Below the pieces are notes generated by a model. The model made no database searches and was not told the DNA's origin. It was given only the letters and a program-made list of their open reading frames with translations. Source: Bacteriovorax sp. UBA1852 (GTDB lineage Bacteria; Bdellovibrionota; Bacteriovoracia; Bacteriovoracales; Bacteriovoracaceae). From it: a DNA stretch of 44,032 nt. Position 1 is the stretch's first letter, and each line of letters starts with the position of its first letter. A program made the position numbers and the translations under genes. Where the stretch lies: assembly GCA_002338505.1 (NCBI GenBank), contig DDIK01000033.1, positions 1-44,032 of the forward strand, in the 5' to 3' direction. Shown here in pieces: positions 16,293-23,934 of the stretch.

Positions 16293-17234
16293 GTGTTCAA
16301 ATTACTTATTACTACCCTTCTAATTACTCAAGCCCATGCTGAATTTAAACAGCCTAAGAATTATGAAAGTTTAGGTGCTTGTGAAAAGCAGGAGATTCTT
16401 TGGGAGAATGTGAAGGAAACGAAGTATGATGGTCTTCCTCGTTTTAAAAAAGTTGGAGCTCCAGAAATCTTCAAAATGATGTGGCAAGGGGTTAAAGACA
16501 AAGCTTACAAGAAAAGTGACTTTGCGCCAAAAGGCTGGAAGAAATACTTGCACCGTAGAGCTGTCATGGCCAAGGTAAAAATTAAATCAATTGAAAACTC
16601 TTATACAGGAATATTCCAAGGTGCGGAATGCGCACTCCTAAGACTCTCTTTAACTTATAGAACTGATAAGAAGAAAAAAAAGCCATTTGCTCCGGGCTTA
16701 GCTTTGAAGGTATTAAGAGACAAAGTAGATAGTGCAAACGTCTCTGCTTTATACACTCTAGAGGGTCAGAAGTATGACTACAACTTCTTCAAGAACCCGC
16801 TTTCTAATATCGTTCCAACTGGTGAATCAACAGAGTTAAAGCTCGTAAGCTACATTTTCAGTAAAGTTACTGATTATCCTGAAGAACTAGAAATCAGAGA
16901 TATGGCCTTAAAAAATGAAAAAGGTGAAATCGAAAAGACAGTCAATTCCCCAAGACAAATCTTCTTTGTTCCAAATAAAGACCTCTCTACTCCAAGTAAG
17001 AAAAATGATATGAGAGAAGAAATCATGAAAATTAAAGAAGGGACACTACTTTATACAATCTATGCTGCTCCAGAGAAGTTGAAAGACTATGATTATTCGA
17101 AATATGAGACTGAAGATATTAAAAGCTTTGTTTCAAAATCTATACCAATAGCAGAAATCGTCTCAACATCAGACTTCATAGCATCAAGCTTTGGTGATAT
17201 TGGAATCTTCTTTCGCCACGAGGTCGTTAAGTAA
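16293..17234 (+). CDS. Exported protein, possibly catalase-fold (uncharacterised)
   Basis: I chose the GTG at 16293 because GAGGA lies five bases upstream and it gives a neat signal peptide ending AHA before EFKQPKNY. An in-frame GTG at 16281 would add four residues. The mature protein of about 297 residues contains YTGIFQGAECALLRLSLTY, FAPGLALKVLRD and LEGQKYDYNFFKNPLSN, which recall the RxSxxxx, GxAxK and NFF segments of small catalase-like (y4iL-type) heme proteins. That resemblance is weak and from memory, so the product should be treated as unknown. It is convergent with the MBL-fold hydrolase, with a 2-bp gap. Confidence 0.75.
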   Translation: MFKLLITTLLITQAHAEFKQPKNYESLGACEKQEILWENVKETKYDGLPRFKKVGAPEIFKMMWQGVKDKAYKKSDFAPKGWKKYLHRRAVMAKVKIKSIENSYTGIFQGAECALLRLSLTYRTDKKKKKPFAPGLALKVLRDKVDSANVSALYTLEGQKYDYNFFKNPLSNIVPTGESTELKLVSYIFSKVTDYPEELEIRDMALKNEKGEIEKTVNSPRQIFFVPNKDLSTPSKKNDMREEIMKIKEGTLLYTIYAAPEKLKDYDYSKYETEDIKSFVSKSIPIAEIVSTSDFIASSFGDIGIFFRHEVVK

Positions 17235-17236
17235 GA

Positions 17237-18139
17237 TCATTTTTCTATAATGAATCTCTTACCGTAGATCAGTTGCGGTACAATGACACCTTTATACTGC
17301 TTTAAAAGCGTTTTACGAAACTCTTCTGGGTCTACAGATGGCATTGGATCAAATCCATCTTCTAAGGACTGAAAGAAATAATCATGGTGCGCTGGTATGA
17401 CATACTTAGGTGCCAGTGGACGGATAATTTTACTAAGAAGCCCTTCACTACTCTCTCTCTTCGCTATCCCCTGAATAACAACCCTTGCCTTCTTATTCTC
17501 TAGATCTTTCTTTTTAAGCACAGGGACACCTGATGGATGAAAGAAAATATTCATTTCTGGATGCTCTATATAGTAATTATAAACTTCACCTTGCTTGTAC
17601 TTATAAAGAGCAGAATCCTCTGGAAGTGGTGCTTCAATTTTACCATTCCAAAAAGTCATTCCTAGGAAGTGAGATGGATGCTCCCCATTAAGAACTGTAA
17701 TCTTAAAGTTCCCAATTTTAAAAGTCTTATTCACTTTAGAGTGAGTGAAGTATTTCTTATCGACTTTACCACCCAAGAGAATATTCTTAGCAGAGTGTGA
17801 GCCATAAACCATTGCTCCAGTTTCCTTATGAAAGTTAACGAGATCAAAAGCATGATCGTAATGAGTGTGACTAACAAAGATTGCCTTGATATTTTCTTGA
17901 TCGATTTTCTTAAGCCATCTCTTTACATGGAAGATATTAGACTTCTCACTTTTAAAAGTAGCGATACTCCAAAGACCAGGCCTTGTGACAAAGGGATCAA
18001 AAAAGATAGCGGTCTTTCCATCTGAGATATTAAAGGTTGTTGTTCCAAACCAGGTTATTTCAATTTTAGCTAATGCTTGTGATGAACTTATGAATAGAAT
18101 GAGTGCTAGTGAAAGAAGTTTGATTTTAATATTTTTCAT
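17237..18139 (-). CDS. Exported metallo-beta-lactamase-fold hydrolase
   Basis: The 300-residue protein has a clear signal peptide (LLSLALILFISSSQALA) followed by KIEITWFGTTTFNI and FFDPF, the same opening as the exported hydrolase at 13071-13838, so the two are distant paralogs. The metal motif VSHTHYDHAFD supplies H91, H93, D95 and H96; LNGEHPSH and VIPAHHDYF provide later ligands. An insertion around residues 165-205 makes it 45 residues longer than its paralog. The substrate is unknown; UlaG- and UPF0173-like relatives act on lactones or phosphoesters. Confidence 0.86.
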   Translation of the reverse strand: MKNIKIKLLSLALILFISSSQALAKIEITWFGTTTFNISDGKTAIFFDPFVTRPGLWSIATFKSEKSNIFHVKRWLKKIDQENIKAIFVSHTHYDHAFDLVNFHKETGAMVYGSHSAKNILLGGKVDKKYFTHSKVNKTFKIGNFKITVLNGEHPSHFLGMTFWNGKIEAPLPEDSALYKYKQGEVYNYYIEHPEMNIFFHPSGVPVLKKKDLENKKARVVIQGIAKRESSEGLLSKIIRPLAPKYVIPAHHDYFFQSLEDGFDPMPSVDPEEFRKTLLKQYKGVIVPQLIYGKRFIIEK

Positions 18140-18172
18140 GAATAAAGATTAGAAGTTTGTCTTTATTCAGTC

Positions 18173-18198
18173 AAAAAAAAAGGGCCTATAAAGGCCCT
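18173..18198 (-). terminator. Intrinsic terminator of the 18205-19290 lipoprotein gene
   Basis: On the minus strand AGGGCCT, a TTAT loop and AGGCCCT form a 7-bp stem followed by nine T's (plus-strand A-run 18173-18181). It begins seven bases after the lipoprotein stop and is the clearest intrinsic terminator in the window. It also separates that gene from the downstream hydrolase. Confidence 0.88.
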
Positions 18199-18204
18199 GT
18201 AATA

Positions 18205-19290
18205 TTATTCTTTTGTTAGCTTATGATCTTGACCATCACCATTTTCTGGATGCTCATAGTACATAAGAAAGTCTTCGGGCTTATCAGAATCGACAAGTAC
18301 TAATTCAACAACATCTTGATTTAATGCTTTTGTCGCATCAAAGATATCAATAAATAGTCCAAGTTTTCCTTCTACATGTTCAGCTTTAACAGCATTATCA
18401 TCCACAGCTTCGAAAACGAAGATACCATCTTCAACTTCTTTAGCTTCAAAACTTCCTTTAATGTAAGCTGACTTCTTATTTGTTAATTGCTTCTCTCTTT
18501 TTTTCTTAGATAAATGTGCTCTATCCTTATTAATGATAAATTCAGCGGTCATTTTATCATTCTTATTCTTCAGATTAAGAATGACATCGTCGACATCATA
18601 ATAAGCACCTAGATATGGACCAGGTAAGTAGTCCATTCTCCATGTAGAATCAAGTCCTACTTTTTCGTAAGTAAAACGAGCTAGCGTATACTGCTTTCCT
18701 TTTTCATCTTCTTCTGTTGGAAAGTGTATCTCTACAGGCTCACCATCTCTAGCAGCTGTAATCTTAGCTCCACTTAAAGGGTTCGCCTCATCACTTGATA
18801 ATACGAGCATACTTGGCTTTGCTTTATTCGCACCTTCTAAGACACCATTTACATAATGAAGTCTTTGCATCTCTAGCTTTCCTTTTTCTGCTGTTGGAGT
18901 CGCTCTATATACTGTTATACGTTTAGCAATTTGATTAAGAAAGCCAATCTTCTTACTGATGAATGGTGATTTATTAGAAAAGATATACTTAGGTGCCATC
19001 TTCACAAGGTTTACATATTCTAAAATAATAACGTTATAAAAACCTGGCTTACCTTCAACCTCTTTAAAGTAAGTTCTAACTGCTCTCCATTTTCTCTTGC
19101 TCTCTACTGTCTTTCGTCTTCCAGTCTTTCTAGGACCAGGTCGATGGACAGTTCTTGTTGACTTATATTTAGCTATACCAAGAATAGTTCCAGGTAACTT
19201 AGGAACATCAGAAGCGATATCACGTGAATTGTTCATCGATGAACAAGAAAATAGTGCTAGGACTATTAGGCTTAATAAAATGTTTTTCAT
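18205..19290 (-). CDS. Uncharacterised lipoprotein
   Basis: The N-terminus is a lipoprotein signal with lipobox LFSC (C16), followed by SSMNNS. The 345-residue mature part begins with a very basic stretch (KSTRTVHRPGPRKTGRRKTVESKRKWR, in pieces) and continues with mixed alpha/beta sequence, including a YDVDDVILNLKNKNDKMTAEF region and an EHVEGKLGLFIDIFDA segment. No family was recognised. GGAGTTCC precedes the ATG. Two palindromic elements lie in the 155-bp upstream gap, and a strong terminator follows the gene, so it is probably a single-gene unit. Its likely location is the outer-membrane inner leaflet. Confidence 0.82.
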   Translation of the reverse strand: MKNILLSLIVLALFSCSSMNNSRDIASDVPKLPGTILGIAKYKSTRTVHRPGPRKTGRRKTVESKRKWRAVRTYFKEVEGKPGFYNVIILEYVNLVKMAPKYIFSNKSPFISKKIGFLNQIAKRITVYRATPTAEKGKLEMQRLHYVNGVLEGANKAKPSMLVLSSDEANPLSGAKITAARDGEPVEIHFPTEEDEKGKQYTLARFTYEKVGLDSTWRMDYLPGPYLGAYYDVDDVILNLKNKNDKMTAEFIINKDRAHLSKKKREKQLTNKKSAYIKGSFEAKEVEDGIFVFEAVDDNAVKAEHVEGKLGLFIDIFDATKALNQDVVELVLVDSDKPEDFLMYYEHPENGDGQDHKLTKE

Positions 19291-19343
19291 TGGAACTCCT
19301 CTTTAAAACGTACTTGAATATTCTCCCATAACCCTATGAGTTA

Positions 19344-19385
19344 AAATATTGGCGAAAATATTTCCCGAAGTTCTATCTTAAGATA
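19344..19385. promoter_or_regulatory. Two dyads upstream of the lipoprotein gene
   Basis: AAATATT (19344-19350) and AATATTT (19357-19363) form a 7+6+7 inverted repeat, and TATCTTAAGATA (19374-19385) is a perfect 12-bp palindrome. Both lie in the 155-bp gap between the lipoprotein start at 19290 and the 3' end of the next minus-strand gene at 19446, where the lipoprotein promoter must be. In AT-rich DNA such dyads can arise by chance. Confidence 0.3.
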
Positions 19386-19445
19386 AGTATATGTTTTTAT
19401 ATAAAATAAAGATGACTTTCTAAAATAATGTCATATAAAACACTT

Positions 19446-19781
19446 TTATTTACATTCTAGAAGAATCCAATAACTAAGTTCTGGAGTCGAAAGGTCGGTT
19501 GAAAAAACTCTCCCCTCATCAATATAAGAGCGAAAATTAAAAAATTGATCAGCTTCGATTAAGTTAATATGAACAACCAAATAGCCTTTGAGATATGAGA
19601 CAAACCCTTTTATCAAATTATTCTCAAATTCAGTAGTTTTATGTGTATCTGCTGTCTTATCATGTTCTACAATGAAAATATCATCACTAACATTTGTATT
19701 TTTAAACTCACAACGGATCTTATCAGCACTAAAAGAGCTAACTGAATATAGAGAGAGTAATAGTAATATTGTAAATCTCAT
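19446..19781 (-). CDS. Small exported protein
   Basis: The 111-residue protein has a signal peptide (LLLLSLYSVSSFSA, cleavage near residue 18-19). The mature part is about 92 residues, acidic and aromatic-rich, with two cysteines (IRCEF near the start and LLECK at the very end) that could form one disulfide joining the termini. No family was recognised. AGAGGTTATTC leads into the ATG. It is divergent from the TM2 gene with an 80-bp gap. Confidence 0.7.
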   Translation of the reverse strand: MRFTILLLLSLYSVSSFSADKIRCEFKNTNVSDDIFIVEHDKTADTHKTTEFENNLIKGFVSYLKGYLVVHINLIEADQFFNFRSYIDEGRVFSTDLSTPELSYWILLECK

Positions 19782-19861
19782 GAATAACCTCTTTATAGAT
19801 AGAATATTTTATTTTTTATGACTCATCATATATAATTTCTATATCATTGTAAGAGGAGCTT

Positions 19862-20308
19862 ATGCAAGACAAAGAAGTTATGAAACCGACTGATATTATG
19901 CGTGTCACAGACTCCCATTCTATTGTCATAGGTTATATTTTATGGATCTTTGGTTTTACGGGATCTCACCGGTTTTACTTTGGTAAACCAATTTCTGGAA
20001 CCATTTGGCTTTGCACCTTAGGACTTTTTGGTATTGGTTGGCTTGTGGACCTATTTCTTATTCCAGCGATGGATGAACAAGCAGATATCAAGTATAAGAC
20101 TGGTCGATTAAATTATAATATAGCTTGGCTACTCCTGACATATCTAGGAATCTTTGGAGCGCATAGGCTCTATGCTGGCAGGTACGTATCAGCGGTCATT
20201 TATTTTTTTACTGGCGGCTTATTCTTTATCGGTATCATTCATGACTTTTGGAAGTTAAATGAAATCATCGATGAAGAAAATCGTTCAGGTCCACCATTAT
20301 ATATTTAA
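19862..20308 (+). CDS. Inner-membrane protein with two TM2 domains
   Basis: The 148-residue protein contains two TM2 units: IFGFTGSHRFYFGKPISG...GWLVDLFLIP and LGIFGAHRLYAGRYVSA...GIIHDFWKL. Each has the family pattern of a helix hairpin with a G-x-H-R-F/L-Y-G/A turn and a terminal Asp. Most TM2 proteins have one unit, so this is a tandem duplication with the two copies clearly diverged. AGAGGAG precedes the ATG. The exported protein at 20320 follows after 11 bases and is probably co-transcribed. The role of TM2 proteins in bacteria is unknown. Confidence 0.88.
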   Translation: MQDKEVMKPTDIMRVTDSHSIVIGYILWIFGFTGSHRFYFGKPISGTIWLCTLGLFGIGWLVDLFLIPAMDEQADIKYKTGRLNYNIAWLLLTYLGIFGAHRLYAGRYVSAVIYFFTGGLFFIGIIHDFWKLNEIIDEENRSGPPLYI

Positions 20309-20319
20309 AAGGAAACAAT

Positions 20320-20811
20320 ATGAAAACTTTAATCATTCTTGCGCTCACTTTTACGGTCAATGCTTCAATTATTGAAGGATGCTTTAAGACTATCTCATTT
20401 GACTTCAAAAAGGTTGAGCATGGACCGATACTCTGGAAAAACCAGACCGTCTTTGAAGAAAATAATAATTCATACACTTATAAAACTGAGGAAGGAAAAT
20501 ACCTGAACCTTGAATTACTTACTCTCTTCACTGGATTTGATCAAAAACTTACAAGTTACTCTTATTCGCCTATTGTCATGTTTAAAGGCCATGGAACAAA
20601 GATTGATAATTCATTTACCTATTACTATGAAGTAGACACTGAGTTTCTTATGAAAGATGGATCAGCTTATAGTCCAGTTGATCACTTTGTTAACTTAAAT
20701 ATTATAAAAATTGGTAAACGTCTCTATGGTACTTTCATCTATAATTCTAAAGCCAGAAACCATAGTAGATTTCATGACTTTGTTTTAGAGAGTGAGGAAT
20801 GTAAATTCTAA
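20320..20811 (+). CDS. Small exported protein
   Basis: The 163-residue protein has a signal peptide (KTLIILALTFTVNAS) with AAGGAAAC just before the ATG. The mature part starts IIEGCFKTI and ends SEECKF, so a disulfide between the two terminal cysteines is likely. The interior is rich in Tyr, Phe and Asp with alternating beta-type patterning, as in lipocalin-like or small beta-barrel folds. No family was recognised. It follows the TM2 gene closely, and its stop overlaps the end of the radD tail on the other strand. Confidence 0.75.
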   Translation: MKTLIILALTFTVNASIIEGCFKTISFDFKKVEHGPILWKNQTVFEENNNSYTYKTEEGKYLNLELLTLFTGFDQKLTSYSYSPIVMFKGHGTKIDNSFTYYYEVDTEFLMKDGSAYSPVDHFVNLNIIKIGKRLYGTFIYNSKARNHSRFHDFVLESEECKF

Positions 20812-21032
20812 CGAAGCTCTTCAACGAAGATTTTCTCAGTCACTTTCCAAAACTTTTCTTGCTTACGAGCAATTACATAAGAAGGCATTCTTAGAAGCTT
20901 TTGATACTTAATAACATCATCAACTGAGTTAATGGCATCACATAATTCAGGTAGACGCATATGCGATCTTAAGAAGTTAATATTAAACTTCTTTATGCCT
21001 GTACTATTATTTAAGTAGAAGGATTCAGTAGA
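20808..21032 (-). pseudogene. Conserved C-terminal tail of RadD downstream of an in-frame amber codon
   Basis: After the TAG at 21033-21035 the same frame stays open for 74 codons to a TAG at 20808-20810. The translated tail contains NINFLRSHMRLP, KYQKLLRMPSYVIAR and KFWKVTEKIF. This matches, position for position, what I recall of the end of E. coli RadD/YejH (FLRPHTRTP, QQALLRHPDFVVAR, QYWQVREKVF). Joined to the upstream ORF it would give about 579 residues, near the E. coli length of 586. There is no start codon with a ribosome-binding site of its own. It is either a nonsense mutation, a sequencing error or read-through. Confidence 0.8.
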
Positions 21033-22547
21033 CTACTTAGCATCAAAGTCATAATACTTAACTTCAAGATAGGCATTGCCCTTCTTATCATGCTTCTTTG
21101 AAAGCTCAACCGAGTCTGGCTTTAAGATATGGGCATTCTTTGAAAGTCGCGCTTGTTTAAGTTTAGAATCAGCATCTATTAAAACATGCTGGCAAGCTGA
21201 ACATTCTCTTGCGGTAATATCATTCTCTTCACCGCACTTTTCACAAATCTTTGCTCTAAAGCGGTAACCGCAGGGAATCATCTCTAAAGTATCTTGATCG
21301 AAGTGAGCACCACGACACTTTCTTCCATAGTGCTCAATAACAAATCCATCATCATTGACTCGGCCCCAAAAATCATTTGAGAAACTACACTTCGGACATT
21401 CAACTTGAACAACGACGGACTCTTTTGTTGGCCGCTTATCACTAACTTCAGGTGTATAGATGTCATGCCCTATCCCAGTATAGTCTAGAACAAAGCAATC
21501 TTTCTTACCCTCATCTAATCTTAGGCCCCGTCCAATAATTTGCTGATAGAGACTAACAGACTCAGTTGGTCTTAGAAGTGCAATCACATCCACATGAGGA
21601 GCATCAAAGCCAGTCGTAAGAACAGAAACATTCACAAGATATTTAAATTCTTTCTTTTTAAAAGCTTCAATAAGTCGATCTCTTTCACCATCTTCTGTAT
21701 CGCCTAAAATAATCTGCGCCTGATTTTCAGGAAGATACTCTAATATCTCTTTAGCGTGCTTAACAGTCGAGCTAAAGATCATCACACCTTGCCTATTATA
21801 ACTCTCAGTGATGTCGATAATATTTTTTATGATAAGAGGAGTTAGCCTTCTTTGACTCTTTAATAACTCTTCCACTTCTGCGGTGGTATACATTCGACCT
21901 TTATCCGTCAGGTCTGAAAAGTCGTAACTAGTAACTGGAATATCTACTTTTACTGGTGGAGTGAGATATTTATTTCTAATCATATATTCAAGAGGAAGTT
22001 CAAACACACAGTGCTTAAAGAATCTCTCTTCAGTGGTTTTGATTTCACCGTTATAGTGATAATTATATATCCACCCTACTCCTAAGCGATAAGGTGTAGC
22101 AGTTAATCCAAGAATACAAATCCCAGAGTTATTAAGTCTCAGTTTCTTAACGACAGTATTATATTGGGTATCTTCTTCTAAGCTCACGCGATGGCATTCA
22201 TCAATAATGACAATCGAGAAGTCTTTGAAAAAGTTATCATCTGCTCTAGCGACAGATTGAATGCTTCCAAAAATAACTTTTTGATGAGACTCTTTCTTAT
22301 TTAATCCCGCAGAATAGATACCTGCGTCGAGTTCATAGCTTACATATTTCTGGTGATTTTGCTCAACAAGTTCTTTAACATGAGCAAGTATGAGAACTCG
22401 ACCTTTTGCAACTCTGGCAAGCTCAGCGATAACGAGACTCTTTCCGGCACCAGTCGGCAGAACGATAACCGCGGGATCACGTGTTCTCTTAAAATGTCCG
22501 ATTGATTTATCAACGGCTTCTTGCTGATAGCCTCTTAGTTTGTACAT
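21033..22547 (-). CDS. radD: RadD-type superfamily 2 helicase, C-terminally truncated by an amber codon
   Basis: RadD (YejH) is a DNA-repair ATPase that works with SSB and RecA. The 504-residue product has the Q-motif start YKLRGYQQEAV, Walker A PTGAGKS (31-37), DECH, GLTATPYR, SVLTTGFDAPHVD and QIIGRGLRLD, then two zinc-finger-like cysteine groups (CPKCSF...CGYRF and CEKCGEEN...CSAC). It stops at YYDFDAK, where the family continues for about 75 more residues. Those are found in the same frame after the TAG (see the tail entry). The DUF192 and GNAT genes lie upstream on the same strand. Confidence 0.9.
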   Translation of the reverse strand: MYKLRGYQQEAVDKSIGHFKRTRDPAVIVLPTGAGKSLVIAELARVAKGRVLILAHVKELVEQNHQKYVSYELDAGIYSAGLNKKESHQKVIFGSIQSVARADDNFFKDFSIVIIDECHRVSLEEDTQYNTVVKKLRLNNSGICILGLTATPYRLGVGWIYNYHYNGEIKTTEERFFKHCVFELPLEYMIRNKYLTPPVKVDIPVTSYDFSDLTDKGRMYTTAEVEELLKSQRRLTPLIIKNIIDITESYNRQGVMIFSSTVKHAKEILEYLPENQAQIILGDTEDGERDRLIEAFKKKEFKYLVNVSVLTTGFDAPHVDVIALLRPTESVSLYQQIIGRGLRLDEGKKDCFVLDYTGIGHDIYTPEVSDKRPTKESVVVQVECPKCSFSNDFWGRVNDDGFVIEHYGRKCRGAHFDQDTLEMIPCGYRFRAKICEKCGEENDITARECSACQHVLIDADSKLKQARLSKNAHILKPDSVELSKKHDKKGNAYLEVKYYDFDAK

Positions 22548-22618
22548 TTTAAAATATTACTATTTCATATGGTAAACGACCAGAGAATCTTAGACATCTT
22601 TGAAATTACAGAACAATT

Positions 22619-22951
22619 TCACTCCAAGAAACTTATCTTTTCACCTTCGGTGAGACTTGCAGGGATAACCCCGACGGGTACCTCGAGGACAGTCTTCGTA
22701 CCTTTATAAGACTTGGTAAATCGCCAAGGTCTGACACCTCTAAGAACTTTTACGATCCGATCTTCAGAGTTTAAAAAAATTATGTCTAAACTAAATCTCA
22801 TGAATGTAGTTTGCATCGAGCCTGAAGTAAAAAATAAAATTCCAGAGACATGGGGTGCTTTGCGAAACATATAGCCAGAGAGTTTTGACCAAAAATTATT
22901 TGCTAAAGAAATATCCTTCAATAAAACTTTATTTTTATAGAAAACATTCAT
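22619..22951 (-). CDS. DUF192 family protein
   Basis: The 110-residue protein has the single-domain DUF192 layout: ANNFWSKLSGYMFRKAP (usual R..GLM region), GILFFTSGSMQTTFMRFSLDIIFLN (the hydrophobic strand followed by the T-x-x-M/F-x-LD motif), and TVLEVPVGVIPASLTEGEKI (the LE...G...G turn). The start is the ATG at 22951 because it overlaps the GNAT stop as ATGA; a TTG at 22963 would add four residues. Most DUF192 proteins have a signal peptide, but this one does not. The function of the family is unknown. Confidence 0.85.
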   Translation of the reverse strand: MNVFYKNKVLLKDISLANNFWSKLSGYMFRKAPHVSGILFFTSGSMQTTFMRFSLDIIFLNSEDRIVKVLRGVRPWRFTKSYKGTKTVLEVPVGVIPASLTEGEKISFLE

Positions 22952-23469
22952 AATGAAATCCAATATCGATTGGTTATCCCTTTCTTAGTGTTTTCTACCT
23001 GATTCTCTAAAACACCACCACAACTTTTAATAATCTTAATTGAACCAATATTGTCGTGATCACAAGTCACTAGAATTTTTTCTTCAGTCTCTAAACTCTC
23101 TCGTATATATAGTAACGATTGAGAGAGAACTTCTTTAGCATATCCTCTTCTTCTAAATTTCTCACGAATAGCAAATCCCACATGGCCACCGAACTTTGTA
23201 AGATCTTCAGTTAATTTATGTCTAATGGAAACACGGCCTACAATTTGCCCCTGTTCATCAAAGGCAAAGAGAAAGGTGCAAGGGACATGCCCCGCGGGTA
23301 AATTATCACCAGCGGGAAGTCCTTTTAATATAGTTACATATTTCTCAAAGTCCGAGTTTGCTAAACTTTCAAAGTAATGTAGAAAGGGAAAGTCACCCCA
23401 ATCATCCTTAAGGATATCAAGAAAAAAATCTCGATCATCAATTTCTAGTAACCTTAATTCAATACTCAT
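22948..23469 (-). CDS. GNAT family N-acetyltransferase
   Basis: The 173-residue protein shows the GNAT acetyl-CoA-binding motif A in GFAIREKFRRRGYAKEVLSQSL (R-x-x-G-x-A/G form), preceded by the motif D strand with GQIVGRVSIRHKL, and motif B with DHDNIGSIKIIKSCGG. This is the layout of RimJ/RimL-like and COG3981-like acetyltransferases. The substrate cannot be read from the sequence. Its start lies three bases after the end of the His-rich protein gene, and its stop overlaps DUF192, placing it in the same run as the metal-efflux genes. Confidence 0.88.
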   Translation of the reverse strand: MSIELRLLEIDDRDFFLDILKDDWGDFPFLHYFESLANSDFEKYVTILKGLPAGDNLPAGHVPCTFLFAFDEQGQIVGRVSIRHKLTEDLTKFGGHVGFAIREKFRRRGYAKEVLSQSLLYIRESLETEEKILVTCDHDNIGSIKIIKSCGGVLENQVENTKKGITNRYWISL

Positions 23470-23472
23470 AAA

Positions 23473-23934
23473 CTACTTTCTCTCTACCTGAATTCTCGCT
23501 TTGTACTTTGCCCCGTCGTATAGACCGTGAATATCAACGAAGAATCTTCTTACTCTATTATTTGTAATTTTAATAGTCCAATGCTTTTTCACTAATTTTA
23601 CATCAGTATCTAAAGTCTTCTTCTTTCGCGCATCAATGACCTTAACATTAAACTTACTAAATTTCTTATTATCTAGAGTAGTGAACGTCTTATACGTCTT
23701 TGAGTCAAGCTCTAGTGCATAAATCTCAATTTGATTATTATTAAATCTTCCCTCAAAGAAAATCTCTCTCTTAGATGCTTCATGGTGATCGTGATCATGC
23801 GACCCATGATGCATATGCTTTGCCTCAGAAATAACGCCTCCATGTGGAGCTGGTGGGATAGCACCTGGAATATCATGTCCCTCATGGGCAAAAGTAAAAG
23901 TACTAAACATTAAAACTATTAATAAACTCTTCAT
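23473..23934 (-). CDS. Exported His-rich metal-binding protein
   Basis: The 153-residue protein has a signal peptide cleaved about FTFA before HEGHD. The mature N-terminus is a metal-binding stretch: HEGHDIP, PHGG, KHMHHGSHDHDHH. The rest (EIFFEGRFNNNQIEIYALELDSK onward, in pieces) is a beta-rich domain like the heavy-metal-binding domain of some CzcB/CusB-type adaptors and of small periplasmic metal chaperones. Its start overlaps the RND pump stop by four bases, so the two are translationally coupled. A role in handing metal to the pump, or buffering it in the periplasm, is the likely inference. Confidence 0.82.
   Translation of the reverse strand: MKSLLIVLMFSTFTFAHEGHDIPGAIPPAPHGGVISEAKHMHHGSHDHDHHEASKREIFFEGRFNNNQIEIYALELDSKTYKTFTTLDNKKFSKFNVKVIDARKKKTLDTDVKLVKKHWTIKITNNRVRRFFVDIHGLYDGAKYKARIQVERK

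Noticed and set aside
20808..22547. Amber recoding or alternative genetic code as explanation for the radD stop
   Set aside because: Several well-identified genes in the window (lgt, dihydroorotase, the DUF6279-like lipoprotein) end in TAG at their expected lengths, so TAG is a normal stop here.
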